From NCBI GenBank assembly GCA_004357435.1, contig SMVS01000115.1, forward strand, positions 1 through 6,289: a DNA stretch of 6,289 nucleotides. The letters run 5' to 3'. This document shows positions 1 to 5,622 of the stretch, in pieces. Below the pieces are notes generated by a model. The model was not told where the DNA came from and searched no databases. It saw nothing but the letters and a program-made list of their open reading frames with translations. A program made the translations under genes and the position numbers. Within the stretch, counting starts at the first letter, position 1. Every line of letters begins with the position of its first letter. The DNA is from Nitrospina sp. GTDB lineage: Bacteria; Nitrospinota; Nitrospinia; Nitrospinales; Nitrospinaceae.

Positions 1-403
1 CCTTGCCCTGTTCGATGAGCGACGACACCATGTCGAGCATGCCGTCGATGTGATCGGTGGCTTTGGGTTCGGTGGTCGGGGGGGTGATGTTCAACTGCCC
101 CATGTCCTCATAAAACGCCTGGATATATTTCTCCGTCACTTCCTGCCAGCCGATGTTTTCCTCGTTGGCGCGCTTGATGATTTTGTCGTCGATGTCGGTG
201 AAGTTGCAGACGTAGTTGACCTCGTAACCGAGGTGCTGAAGGTAGCGGTACACCGTGTCGAACACGATGGCGGCGCGGGCGTGTCCGATGTGGCAGTAAT
301 CGTACACGGTGACGCCGCACACGTACATGCCCACCCGGCCCTCCCGGAGAGGGATGAACTCTTCTTTTTGACCGGTTGAGGTGTTGAAAACGCGCAGACT
401 CAT
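1..403 (-). CDS. cysS: Cysteinyl-tRNA synthetase, N-terminal part (runs off left edge)
   Basis: Cytoplasmic class I aminoacyl-tRNA synthetase that activates cysteine with ATP and loads it on tRNA-Cys. The window holds the first 134 codons; the gene continues beyond base 1. The N-terminus reads MSLRVFNTSTGQKEEF, typical of the family. YVCGVTVYD (residues 27-35) contains Cys29, matching the first zinc ligand that selects cysteine. HIGH at 38-41, within CHIGHAR, is the class I ATP-binding signature. NFTDIDDKII (67-76) and TEPKATDHI (111-119) are further family blocks. The KMSKS loop and anticodon-binding domain lie outside the window. The ATG at 401-403 fits the family start exactly. I see no clear Shine-Dalgarno before it, so translation may depend on the upstream gene, 51 bases away on the same strand. 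Nothing looks broken. Identity is near certain. Confidence 0.96.
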   Translation of the reverse strand, partial: MSLRVFNTSTGQKEEFIPLREGRVGMYVCGVTVYDYCHIGHARAAIVFDTVYRYLQHLGYEVNYVCNFTDIDDKIIKRANEENIGWQEVTEKYIQAFYEDMGQLNITPPTTEPKATDHIDGMLDMVSSLIEQGK

Positions 404-454
404 AGGCACAAAATAGCATTACAGGGGGGCAAAATCAAACCGCCGGAAAGCCGC

Positions 455-2464
455 TCATGGCTTGGGATTCAGCCGGTGCTCCAGCTCTTTGACGTTGTTT
501 CGAAGCTGGGCGACGATGCGTTCCGCCTTGAATTTCAAGGACGCTTCCGTGACGGGTTCCGTAACGCCGATCCCGGAGATTTGTTTGCGGATCTGGTCCA
601 TGGACTGCTCCAGCTTTTGACTGCGCGTGTCGCTGAAACTCTTGGCGAGGGCGGCTTTCAGGCCCTGGCCGTCGTAGTAATGGGTGATGGCTTTGAGCAT
701 GCGGTTGCGCGGGATGAATTTTTTGCCCTTGCTCCAGTCCTCGATCGCCTGAAATATTTCCTTTTCGATACTGTCGACCACCCGATTGTAGTCGGTGGCA
801 TCGACCAGGTCGTGGATTTCCCCCGGCTTGGACGCGGAGGCGATTTTGAAGTCGATGATCTCGTCTTTTCCCGTCAGCTTGATGCTTTTGATGTTTTTCT
901 CCACATCCTCCGGATACAGCTGGGGATGCCAGAACTCGAGAATGTATTCCTGGCTTTTTACGTTATCGAATTGATATTCACCGTGGGCGTTGGTCTGGGC
1001 GTAATACCCGTTGGGCACCACGAACACCGTTCCCATCATGTCCTTGTGCAGGTTGCACCGCAGGATGACCGGTCCCGGCGTGTCCAGTTTGATTTGCCGC
1101 GAGGCGCCGGCGGCCATCGCGCCCAGGTTGAACTGGTTGCCCAAGGACTTGGAGTAGATGTTGTGGACTTCGCGGTCGTCGTTGACGAAGGTGACCGTCG
1201 ATCCGACCATCACCACCGAATGGGACGGCTCGAACCGCAGTTCCCTCTGAAACACCGTGAGCGGTTGAGCCTCCTGTTTGGGAACCTTCAGCTTGCTCTT
1301 GGTTTCGAGGATGACGATCCCCCGTCCATCCACCAGTTGGCTGTTGATGGTGACCCGGCCTTTAATATGGGTGACGAATTTGACGATTTTGGAGTCGGAC
1401 CCTTCCATGCTGTGGCCGGACCCTTCGGACTGTTTGGCGATTTCTTCCGCTTTATCGTGCTGTTGTTCGGGTTCGTCCTTTTGGTGTGTCGGTTTCAGTT
1501 TGGCTTCCTGTGGACCGGCTCCCTTTTTCTTCAGGCCCATGGCGGTGAGGAACTGAAGGACGAACGGTTTTTCGAACTGCTTGTCGAGTTCGATCGCCCG
1601 CTGGAAATGCGGTGCCGCTCCCTCAAAATCCTTTTGGAGACTGCGCACGATGCCCAGGTTGAAATGCGCCTGCGCGAAATCTTCCTTGATCTCCAGCGCT
1701 TTCACATAGTTGGCCTCTTCCGCCGGGTAATTTTTTTTCAGGCCGTGGCTTTTGCCCAGGTAGTTGTGGGCCAGGTAATGTTTCGGGTTGAGAGCGAGTG
1801 TCTTTTGGAAGAGATCGATGGCTTGATCGGCGTTCTTTTCGAACAGGCGGGACATGCCCCAGTTGAACACGATTTCCTCATCTTCCGGCGCCAGCTCGTA
1901 AGCGCGGGCGAAGCGCTTGTTAGCGCCTTTGAATTTTTCCTGCATGCGCAACACCACGCCCCAGATGGAAAACACCTCGGGTGAGTTCGGGCTGAGGTCG
2001 GCGGCCTTTTCAAATTCCAGTTCCGCAAGCTCGTATTTATCCTGTTCCACCAGGCCCATGGCCTTGGAAATATACTCCAGCGTTTCCCGTGGCAGATCGG
2101 TGGGCGGTGCCGGCGGAGTGAGGAACAGGGGGCTGTCGGCCGCCGCCTTCATGGGGCCCAGGGCGATTTTATCCGGATCGGCCTGCGCCACCGGGTTGTC
2201 CGGGGCCGTGGGTTCGGCGGGAGCCCCGGGCTCAGCGGGTGCCGCGGATTTCGGCGGAGGGTCCGGGACCGGCGGATCCGCCGGTTCGGAGGCGCTGATT
2301 ACGGTTTTTTTGAATTTGGTGTAAGGCACTAAATCGGCGGGCGGCTGAAACAGGGTCGCCAGACCCCAGATCAGGCCTACTAACAGAAGGGTCCCCACAA
2401 CGGGTTTTAAAATGGAACGGGATTGGGGTGATGGCGCGGACCTGCGGATTTTTTTCTTACTCAT
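455..2464 (-). CDS. Membrane-anchored TPR protein with cupredoxin (methylamine-utilization-like) domain and helical C-terminus
   Basis: Function is unknown; it is likely a periplasmic copper or electron-transfer scaffold fixed to the inner membrane. Layout of the 669 residues: basic N-terminus (KKKIRR), one membrane segment at about 18-39, Pro/Ala/Glu-rich stalk at 41-125, five uninterrupted 34-residue TPR units (127-160, 161-194, 195-228, 229-262, 263-296), charged His-containing linker (311-358), then a beta-sandwich and cupredoxin region (about 359-484). Candidate type 1 copper ligands are His434, Cys470, His473 and Met476, the last three in CNLHKDMMG. A small beta domain resembling the carboxypeptidase regulatory fold (about 486-545, containing EFWHPQLYP) and a helical domain (550-669) follow. 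The CN-L-H-x2-M-x-G and WHP blocks recall cupredoxins annotated as methylamine utilization proteins; no other mau gene is present here. Positive-inside charge predicts that all domains after residue 40 are periplasmic. ATG 2462-2464 has only a weak AAGG before it. Domain calls are fairly sure; the role is not. Confidence 0.9.
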   Translation of the reverse strand: MSKKKIRRSAPSPQSRSILKPVVGTLLLVGLIWGLATLFQPPADLVPYTKFKKTVISASEPADPPVPDPPPKSAAPAEPGAPAEPTAPDNPVAQADPDKIALGPMKAAADSPLFLTPPAPPTDLPRETLEYISKAMGLVEQDKYELAELEFEKAADLSPNSPEVFSIWGVVLRMQEKFKGANKRFARAYELAPEDEEIVFNWGMSRLFEKNADQAIDLFQKTLALNPKHYLAHNYLGKSHGLKKNYPAEEANYVKALEIKEDFAQAHFNLGIVRSLQKDFEGAAPHFQRAIELDKQFEKPFVLQFLTAMGLKKKGAGPQEAKLKPTHQKDEPEQQHDKAEEIAKQSEGSGHSMEGSDSKIVKFVTHIKGRVTINSQLVDGRGIVILETKSKLKVPKQEAQPLTVFQRELRFEPSHSVVMVGSTVTFVNDDREVHNIYSKSLGNQFNLGAMAAGASRQIKLDTPGPVILRCNLHKDMMGTVFVVPNGYYAQTNAHGEYQFDNVKSQEYILEFWHPQLYPEDVEKNIKSIKLTGKDEIIDFKIASASKPGEIHDLVDATDYNRVVDSIEKEIFQAIEDWSKGKKFIPRNRMLKAITHYYDGQGLKAALAKSFSDTRSQKLEQSMDQIRKQISGIGVTEPVTEASLKFKAERIVAQLRNNVKELEHRLNPKP
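2268..2285. repeat. Perfect 18-bp palindrome inside the Pro-rich stalk coding region
   Basis: ACCGGCGGATCCGCCGGT reads the same on both strands with no loop or mismatch. On the minus strand it encodes the PADPP part of the stalk. A second, shorter inverted repeat (GAGCC-CCG-GGCTC, 2221-2233) lies close by. Pro and Ala codons in GC-rich DNA make such symmetry easier to arise by chance, so no function is claimed. Confidence 0.6.
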
Positions 2465-2470
2465 GAAAGC

Positions 2471-2498
2471 CTTATAAAAACAGAGCCTTTTAAATCAA
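2471..2498 (-). promoter_or_regulatory. Possible promoter directly before the TPR-cupredoxin gene
   Basis: On the minus strand, TTGATT (2493-2498) and TATAAG (2471-2476) are separated by 16 bases. They match the sigma-70 consensus at 4/6 and 5/6 positions. Transcription would begin at or next to the ATG (2464), giving a leaderless or nearly leaderless message. That is unusual and lowers confidence. The alternative is read-through from the zinc-ribbon gene, 71 bases upstream. Confidence 0.22.
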
Positions 2499-2535
2499 TA
2501 CAATCGTTCTAAAACCCGGGTATGGTTTTGGATTC

Positions 2536-2799
2536 TTAATCGTGGTATTCAGACACGTGTTTGGGTATCGGCAGATTCAATATATTCTTATTGGGCAACT
2601 CATCCGCCGTCAACGGTCCGGCCTTAATCCTGCTGGGGGTCGACCTCAAGGGTATTTTGGAGGAAAAGGTCGACATCTGGTAGCGCACCTGGGAAGAACC
2701 GCACTCGGAACATGCGGTTTCTTCTTTATTGACCGAGGCCGGTTGCAGGAGGGTGAAATCCTTCCGGCAGTCTTCACAATAATATTCATATAGAGGCAT
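2536..2799 (-). CDS. FmdB-family small zinc-ribbon protein
   Basis: An 87-residue cytoplasmic protein beginning MPLYEYYCEDCRKDF, the hallmark start of the FmdB zinc-ribbon family. Cys8-x2-Cys11 and Cys30-x2-Cys33 form the four-cysteine zinc site. The family is named after a putative regulator of formamidase in Methylophilus, but members are widespread and mostly uncharacterised, so a regulatory role should not be assumed. After about residue 45 the sequence is low in recognisable structure and rich in Pro, Lys and Ser, as is common for tails in this family. A GGGA lies 8 bases before the ATG and could serve as a ribosome site. It is the first gene of the leftward set, 71 bases before the TPR-cupredoxin gene. 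Family assignment is strong; function unknown. Confidence 0.9.
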   Translation of the reverse strand: MPLYEYYCEDCRKDFTLLQPASVNKEETACSECGSSQVRYQMSTFSSKIPLRSTPSRIKAGPLTADELPNKNILNLPIPKHVSEYHD

Positions 2800-2830
2800 C
2801 TGATGTCCCGAAAATTCCCTAAATCTAGGC

Positions 2831-2859
2831 TTGCAAAGTTGAGAGTATTAGGATTTAAT
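2831..2859 (+). promoter_or_regulatory. Candidate sigma-70 promoter for dcd
   Basis: TTGCAA (2831-2836, 4/6 to TTGACA) and TTTAAT (2854-2859, 5/6 to TATAAT) are spaced by 17 bases. A start near 2866 would give a leader of about 85 bases before the dcd ATG. The 152-base gap 2800-2951 is clearly richer in A+T than the genes around it, and I see no other gene or strong hairpin in it. Confidence 0.35.
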
Positions 2860-2882
2860 CATAGCTCCAAACGGCCTGTCAA
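2853..2882 (-). promoter_or_regulatory. Candidate sigma-70 promoter for the leftward genes
   Basis: On the minus strand an exact TTGACA (2877-2882) is followed after 18 bases by TTAAAT (2853-2858, 4/6 to TATAAT). The predicted start near 2846 leaves a leader of about 46 bases before the zinc-ribbon ATG. The -10 box overlaps that of the rightward candidate. Based on consensus matching by eye only. Confidence 0.4.
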
Positions 2883-2951
2883 ATAAAACCTCAGAAGTCC
2901 TTTAAAAACAGACAGTATCTCTAATTTAACCGATTTTTCAACTGCCATTTC

Positions 2952-4124
2952 ATGCAACCCTTAGCCGCCAGACCCGTCATGGAAACCGGACCCGAGTGGA
3001 AGGGCAAGGCCGGATACCTGCCTTACCAAATGATTGTTTCCGCTTGTGAAATGGGAATTATTCACGCGCCCTCGAAAATCGAGGATGCGCAGTTCCAGCC
3101 GGTCAGCCTGGATTTGCGTCTGGGCAGCAAAGCGTACCGCATTCAAAGCAGTTTCCTGCCCGAAAACGACACGGTGGAGAACAAGCTGAAAGACCTGCAA
3201 CAATATGAAGTGGATTTGAGCGGTCCCGAAGGTGGCATTCTGGAGCGCCGCGCCATTTATCTGATTCCCCTGCAGGAGGAGCTGGATTTCCCGGATTCCA
3301 TCTACGGCAAAACCAATCCGAAAAGTTCCACCGGCCGGTTGGATATGTTCACCCGCGTCATCATCGACCGTGGCCACCGGTTCGATGAAATTCCCAGAGG
3401 CTACAAAGGCAAGATGTACCTGGAAGTGATACCGCGCACCTTCCAGGTCAGGGTGTTTGAAGGGTTGAAACTCAATCAATTACGCCTCGGCCACGGGCAA
3501 CCGACGTTGATGGGTAAAAAAAGTCTGGAACCGGATTACAAGAACAACCCGATTTTGTTCGACCAGAACGGTTTCGAAATTTCCATTAAAGACATCAAGG
3601 TCAAAAACGGCCTTTACATCAGTGTCGATCTGTTTCCCCGGGAAAACGGCGTGGTGGCTTATAAGGCCAAACAGAACAGCAGTATCATCGACCTGTCGAA
3701 AATCAATCATTACGACCCCCGGGAGTTTTGGGAGCCGGTCTGCCCCTACAAGAAAAACCGGCTGATTCTGGAGCCTGAAAGTTTTTACATCATGATGTCC
3801 AAGGAAAAAATCTGCATCTGGCCCCATCTGCTGGCGGAAATGGTGGCCTACGAACCCAACAGCGGGGAACTGCGGACCCATTACGCCGGGTTTTTCGATC
3901 CGGGATTCGGCTGGAACCCCGATCAGGAACGCTTGGGGCAGGGAACCAACGCGGTGATGGAAGTCCGCCCCCATGACGTGCCGTTTATGGTGGAGGACGG
4001 GCAAACCTTCTGCCGCCTTGAATTTGAGAAAGTCATTGAAACCCCCACCAAACTGTATGGCAAGAGTTTGAATTCCAACTATCAATCCCAAGGCCTCACC
4101 CTCAGCAAATATTTCAAAAAATGA
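2952..4124 (+). CDS. dcd: dCTP deaminase, long two-domain form
   Basis: Converts dCTP to dUTP plus ammonia in the cytoplasm, feeding dUMP and dTTP synthesis. At 390 residues it is about twice the length of the E. coli-type enzyme and matches the long form best known from alphaproteobacteria. The N-terminal half has QPVSLDLRLG (49-58), SSTGR (125-129) and PRGYKGKMYLEV (148-159), in the order of the classic deaminase/dUTPase-fold motifs; Glu158 sits where the catalytic Glu is expected. The C-terminal half repeats the pattern with HYAGFFDPGFGW (310-321) and AVMEV (335-339, Glu337) but lacks a clear SSxxR. This suggests a fused duplication. The start is uncertain: ATG 2952 and ATG 2979 (Met10) both lack a good Shine-Dalgarno, and family homology begins only around GYLPYQ (21-26). 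It is the first gene of the right arm, 69 bases before scpB. Whether it deaminates dCTP only or also removes pyrophosphate cannot be told here. Confidence 0.9.
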   Translation: MQPLAARPVMETGPEWKGKAGYLPYQMIVSACEMGIIHAPSKIEDAQFQPVSLDLRLGSKAYRIQSSFLPENDTVENKLKDLQQYEVDLSGPEGGILERRAIYLIPLQEELDFPDSIYGKTNPKSSTGRLDMFTRVIIDRGHRFDEIPRGYKGKMYLEVIPRTFQVRVFEGLKLNQLRLGHGQPTLMGKKSLEPDYKNNPILFDQNGFEISIKDIKVKNGLYISVDLFPRENGVVAYKAKQNSSIIDLSKINHYDPREFWEPVCPYKKNRLILEPESFYIMMSKEKICIWPHLLAEMVAYEPNSGELRTHYAGFFDPGFGWNPDQERLGQGTNAVMEVRPHDVPFMVEDGQTFCRLEFEKVIETPTKLYGKSLNSNYQSQGLTLSKYFKK

Positions 4125-4140
4125 GGGATCGAATTTAATT

Positions 4141-4169
4141 TTGCGGTGGCTATTCAGACAGGATAAAAT
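4141..4169 (+). promoter_or_regulatory. Possible scpB promoter in the dcd-scpB gap
   Basis: TTGCGG (4141-4146, 3/6 to TTGACA), a 17-base spacer and TAAAAT (4164-4169, 5/6 to TATAAT). The predicted start near 4176 would leave a short leader that still includes the GAGGA ribosome site. The -35 match is weak. Without it, scpB would depend on read-through from dcd; I found no convincing terminator between them. Confidence 0.3.
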
Positions 4170-4182
4170 GATCCGGAACATC

Positions 4183-4187
4183 GAGGA
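4183..4187 (+). promoter_or_regulatory. scpB: Ribosome binding site that decides the scpB GTG start
   Basis: GAGGA lies 6 bases before GTG 4194. No ATG, and no better-placed start, occurs in that frame between the dcd stop and this GTG. The site therefore supports a GTG start for scpB. Confidence 0.6.
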
Positions 4188-4193
4188 CGCGCC

Positions 4194-4862
4194 GTGGACC
4201 GTAATGAATTAAAACCCATCATCGAAAATCTTTTGCTGGCATCCGACCAACCGGTCAGCCCGGACTTGCTACGCCAGACCTTTCTCAACGGGACGAGCAA
4301 GGAAGAGTTGCTTTCCGTACTGAAAGAATTGCAGGAAGACTATCAATCCAACAATCTGCAGATCGTCGAAGTGGCCGAGGGCTTTCAATTGTCCACGCGT
4401 CCGGAATATTCCGACTGGATCCGAAAATTCCTGAAGCTGGACAGCAGTTTTAAACTGTCGCGCGCCGCGTTGGACACCCTGGCGATCATCGCTTACAAAC
4501 AACCGTTGACGCGGGCGGAGGTCGATGAAATCCGCGGCGTCGATTCGAGCGGCGTGGTGCGGACGCTTCTGGAAAAGAAAATCATCGCCCCCGCCGGACG
4601 CAAGAACGTTGCCGGCAAGCCCATGATGTTTCGCACCACCCAGAAATTCCTCGAGTATTTCGGTCTGCGGGACTTGAGCGAAATGCCGACGCTGGAAGAC
4701 TTCAACGAAGAACTGGAAGGCCAGGTCGAGCCCGAGCAGGATGAATTGTCGTTTGATCCCGATAGCCCGGAACCGCCCCCGCCCGTTACCGATCACCCCA
4801 ACGGTGCGGTCAGCGAAGAAACCGCCGCCGGAGCCCGCGACCCGGAAACGGGTAATGGTTGA
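4194..4862 (+). CDS. scpB: Segregation and condensation protein B (ScpB)
   Basis: Part of the SMC-ScpA-ScpB condensin-like complex that compacts and separates chromosomes. ScpB acts as a dimer of winged-helix domains that binds the kleisin ScpA. The 222 residues begin with the typical ELKPIIENLLLASDQPVS (5-22). The signature block LDTLAIIAYKQPLTRAEVDE lies at 93-112, followed by IRGVDSSGVVRTLLEK (113-128). GRKNVAGKPMMFRTT (135-149) and FLEYFGLRDLSEMP (152-165) complete the second winged helix. Residues from about 167 form an acidic, Pro-rich tail (EPPPP near 193) that looks disordered. The first codon is GTG, backed by a GAGGA. The usual partner scpA is not next door; dcd sits there instead. 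rluB follows at once, a common pairing. Identity is near certain. Confidence 0.96.
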   Translation: MDRNELKPIIENLLLASDQPVSPDLLRQTFLNGTSKEELLSVLKELQEDYQSNNLQIVEVAEGFQLSTRPEYSDWIRKFLKLDSSFKLSRAALDTLAIIAYKQPLTRAEVDEIRGVDSSGVVRTLLEKKIIAPAGRKNVAGKPMMFRTTQKFLEYFGLRDLSEMPTLEDFNEELEGQVEPEQDELSFDPDSPEPPPPVTDHPNGAVSEETAAGARDPETGNG

Positions 4863-4887
4863 AAGCCTCACCCCCACGCTGGATTCT

Positions 4888-5622
4888 ATGGCCATACGTT
4901 TACAGAAAATCATCGCCAACGCCGGTATCGCCTCCCGGCGGGAAGCGGAACGCTTGATCGACGAGGGCCGCGTGTCTGTGAACGGTTCGGTGGTGGGCCA
5001 GCAGGGAACGCTGGCCGACCCGAAGGTGGACCGGATCAAAGTCAACGGCCGTCTGCTGCCCGCTCAGGAAAAAAAGATTTACATGGTGTTCAACAAGCCG
5101 CGGGGATGTTTGACGACAGTGAAAGACGACCGGGAGCGGCCGACGGTGATGGATTTTTTCAAGGATCTTCCCGCACGCCTGTATCCGGTGGGCCGCCTGG
5201 ATTTTAATACCGAAGGCCTGCTGTTGTTTACCAACGACGGCGAGCTGTCGAAAAAACTGCTGTCTCCAAAATCGAACGTGCCCCGCACCTATGTGGTGAA
5301 GGTCCGCGGTGTGCCCGATGAAAAAGACCTGAACCGCCTGCGTAAAGGCGTGCGTCTGGATAACCGTCCCACCGGCCCCATGAAAGTCCACGTGCAGAGG
5401 ACCACCGGCAAAAACAGCGTCCTGTCCATGCAACTGACCGAAGGCAAATACCGCCATATCAAGCGGGTCTGCGAAAAGGTGGGACACCCCATCGTCAAGA
5501 TCAACCGTACCCGGTTCGGCAACCTCGATTTGACGGAACTGCCCCTGGGCGCCTACCGTTTCCTGACCCCCCGGGAGGTCCGTTCCCTGACTGCCCTGGT
5601 GCGCGACACCGGCAAATCATGA
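4888..5622 (+). CDS. rluB: 23S rRNA pseudouridine synthase, RsuA/RluB family
   Basis: Isomerises a uridine to pseudouridine in ribosomal RNA; E. coli RluB modifies U2605 of 23S rRNA. From this start the protein has 244 residues. An S4 RNA-binding domain (about 3-60: RLQKIIANAGIASRREAERL, VSVNG) precedes the catalytic domain. GRLDFNTEGLLLFTNDG (102-118) is the RsuA/RluB/E/F signature, with Asp105 the catalytic residue. EGKYRHIKRV (185-194) is the conserved late motif. The start is a choice: ATG 4888 gives the usual family N-terminus (MAIRLQK), whereas ATG 4855 adds 11 residues (MVESLTPTLDS) and overlaps the scpB stop by 8 bases, favouring coupling. Neither has a strong Shine-Dalgarno. The stop overlaps the next ATG (ATGA, 5619-5622). 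RluB rather than RluE/RluF is inferred from the pairing with scpB. Confidence 0.93.
   Translation: MAIRLQKIIANAGIASRREAERLIDEGRVSVNGSVVGQQGTLADPKVDRIKVNGRLLPAQEKKIYMVFNKPRGCLTTVKDDRERPTVMDFFKDLPARLYPVGRLDFNTEGLLLFTNDGELSKKLLSPKSNVPRTYVVKVRGVPDEKDLNRLRKGVRLDNRPTGPMKVHVQRTTGKNSVLSMQLTEGKYRHIKRVCEKVGHPIVKINRTRFGNLDLTELPLGAYRFLTPREVRSLTALVRDTGKS

Noticed and set aside
50..379. Open frame on the plus strand over cysS
   Set aside because: The minus strand encodes unmistakable cysteinyl-tRNA synthetase, with HIGH and zinc-ligand motifs, over the same bases.
448..463. Hairpin AAGCC-(6)-GGCTT at the stop of the TPR-cupredoxin gene
   Set aside because: Only five pairs, and no T-run follows directly on the minus strand (TTTGATTTT comes 8 bases later and is interrupted); not convincing as a terminator.
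1037..1165. Calling the cupredoxin gene a methylamine utilization gene
   Set aside because: That name comes from family annotation; no methylamine dehydrogenase or other mau gene is present, and the TPR fusion suggests a different role.
1731..1738. Run of eight T (A8 on the coding strand) in the fourth TPR unit, considered as a programmed frameshift site
   Set aside because: The reading frame continues perfectly through the TPR repeats on both sides, and I saw no stimulatory hairpin; it simply encodes Lys-Lys-Asn.
476..1984. A 502-codon open frame on the plus strand, antisense to the TPR-cupredoxin gene
   Set aside because: It mirrors the codon bias of the minus-strand gene; its Val/Phe/Asp-rich product shows no domain, and the opposite strand has clear TPR and cupredoxin domains over the same bases.
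2511..2529. Inverted repeat AAAACC-(7)-GGTTTT between the zinc-ribbon and TPR genes
   Set aside because: Six mostly A-T pairs around a 7-base loop, with no clean U-run after it in either direction; too weak for a terminator.
2475..2912. Ten-base repeat TAAAAACAGA at 2475-2484 and 2903-2912, considered as a shared operator
   Set aside because: Short and A-rich, in two AT-rich gaps; the match is easily due to chance and the flanks do not extend it.
2961..4181. Two open frames on the minus strand (2961-3479 and 3480-4181) opposite dcd
   Set aside because: Shadow frames; they show no motifs, while the plus strand has conserved deaminase motifs throughout.
4269..5487. Long minus-strand frames opposite scpB and rluB
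   Set aside because: Antisense to two highly conserved genes, with no recognisable domain and no ribosome site seen.
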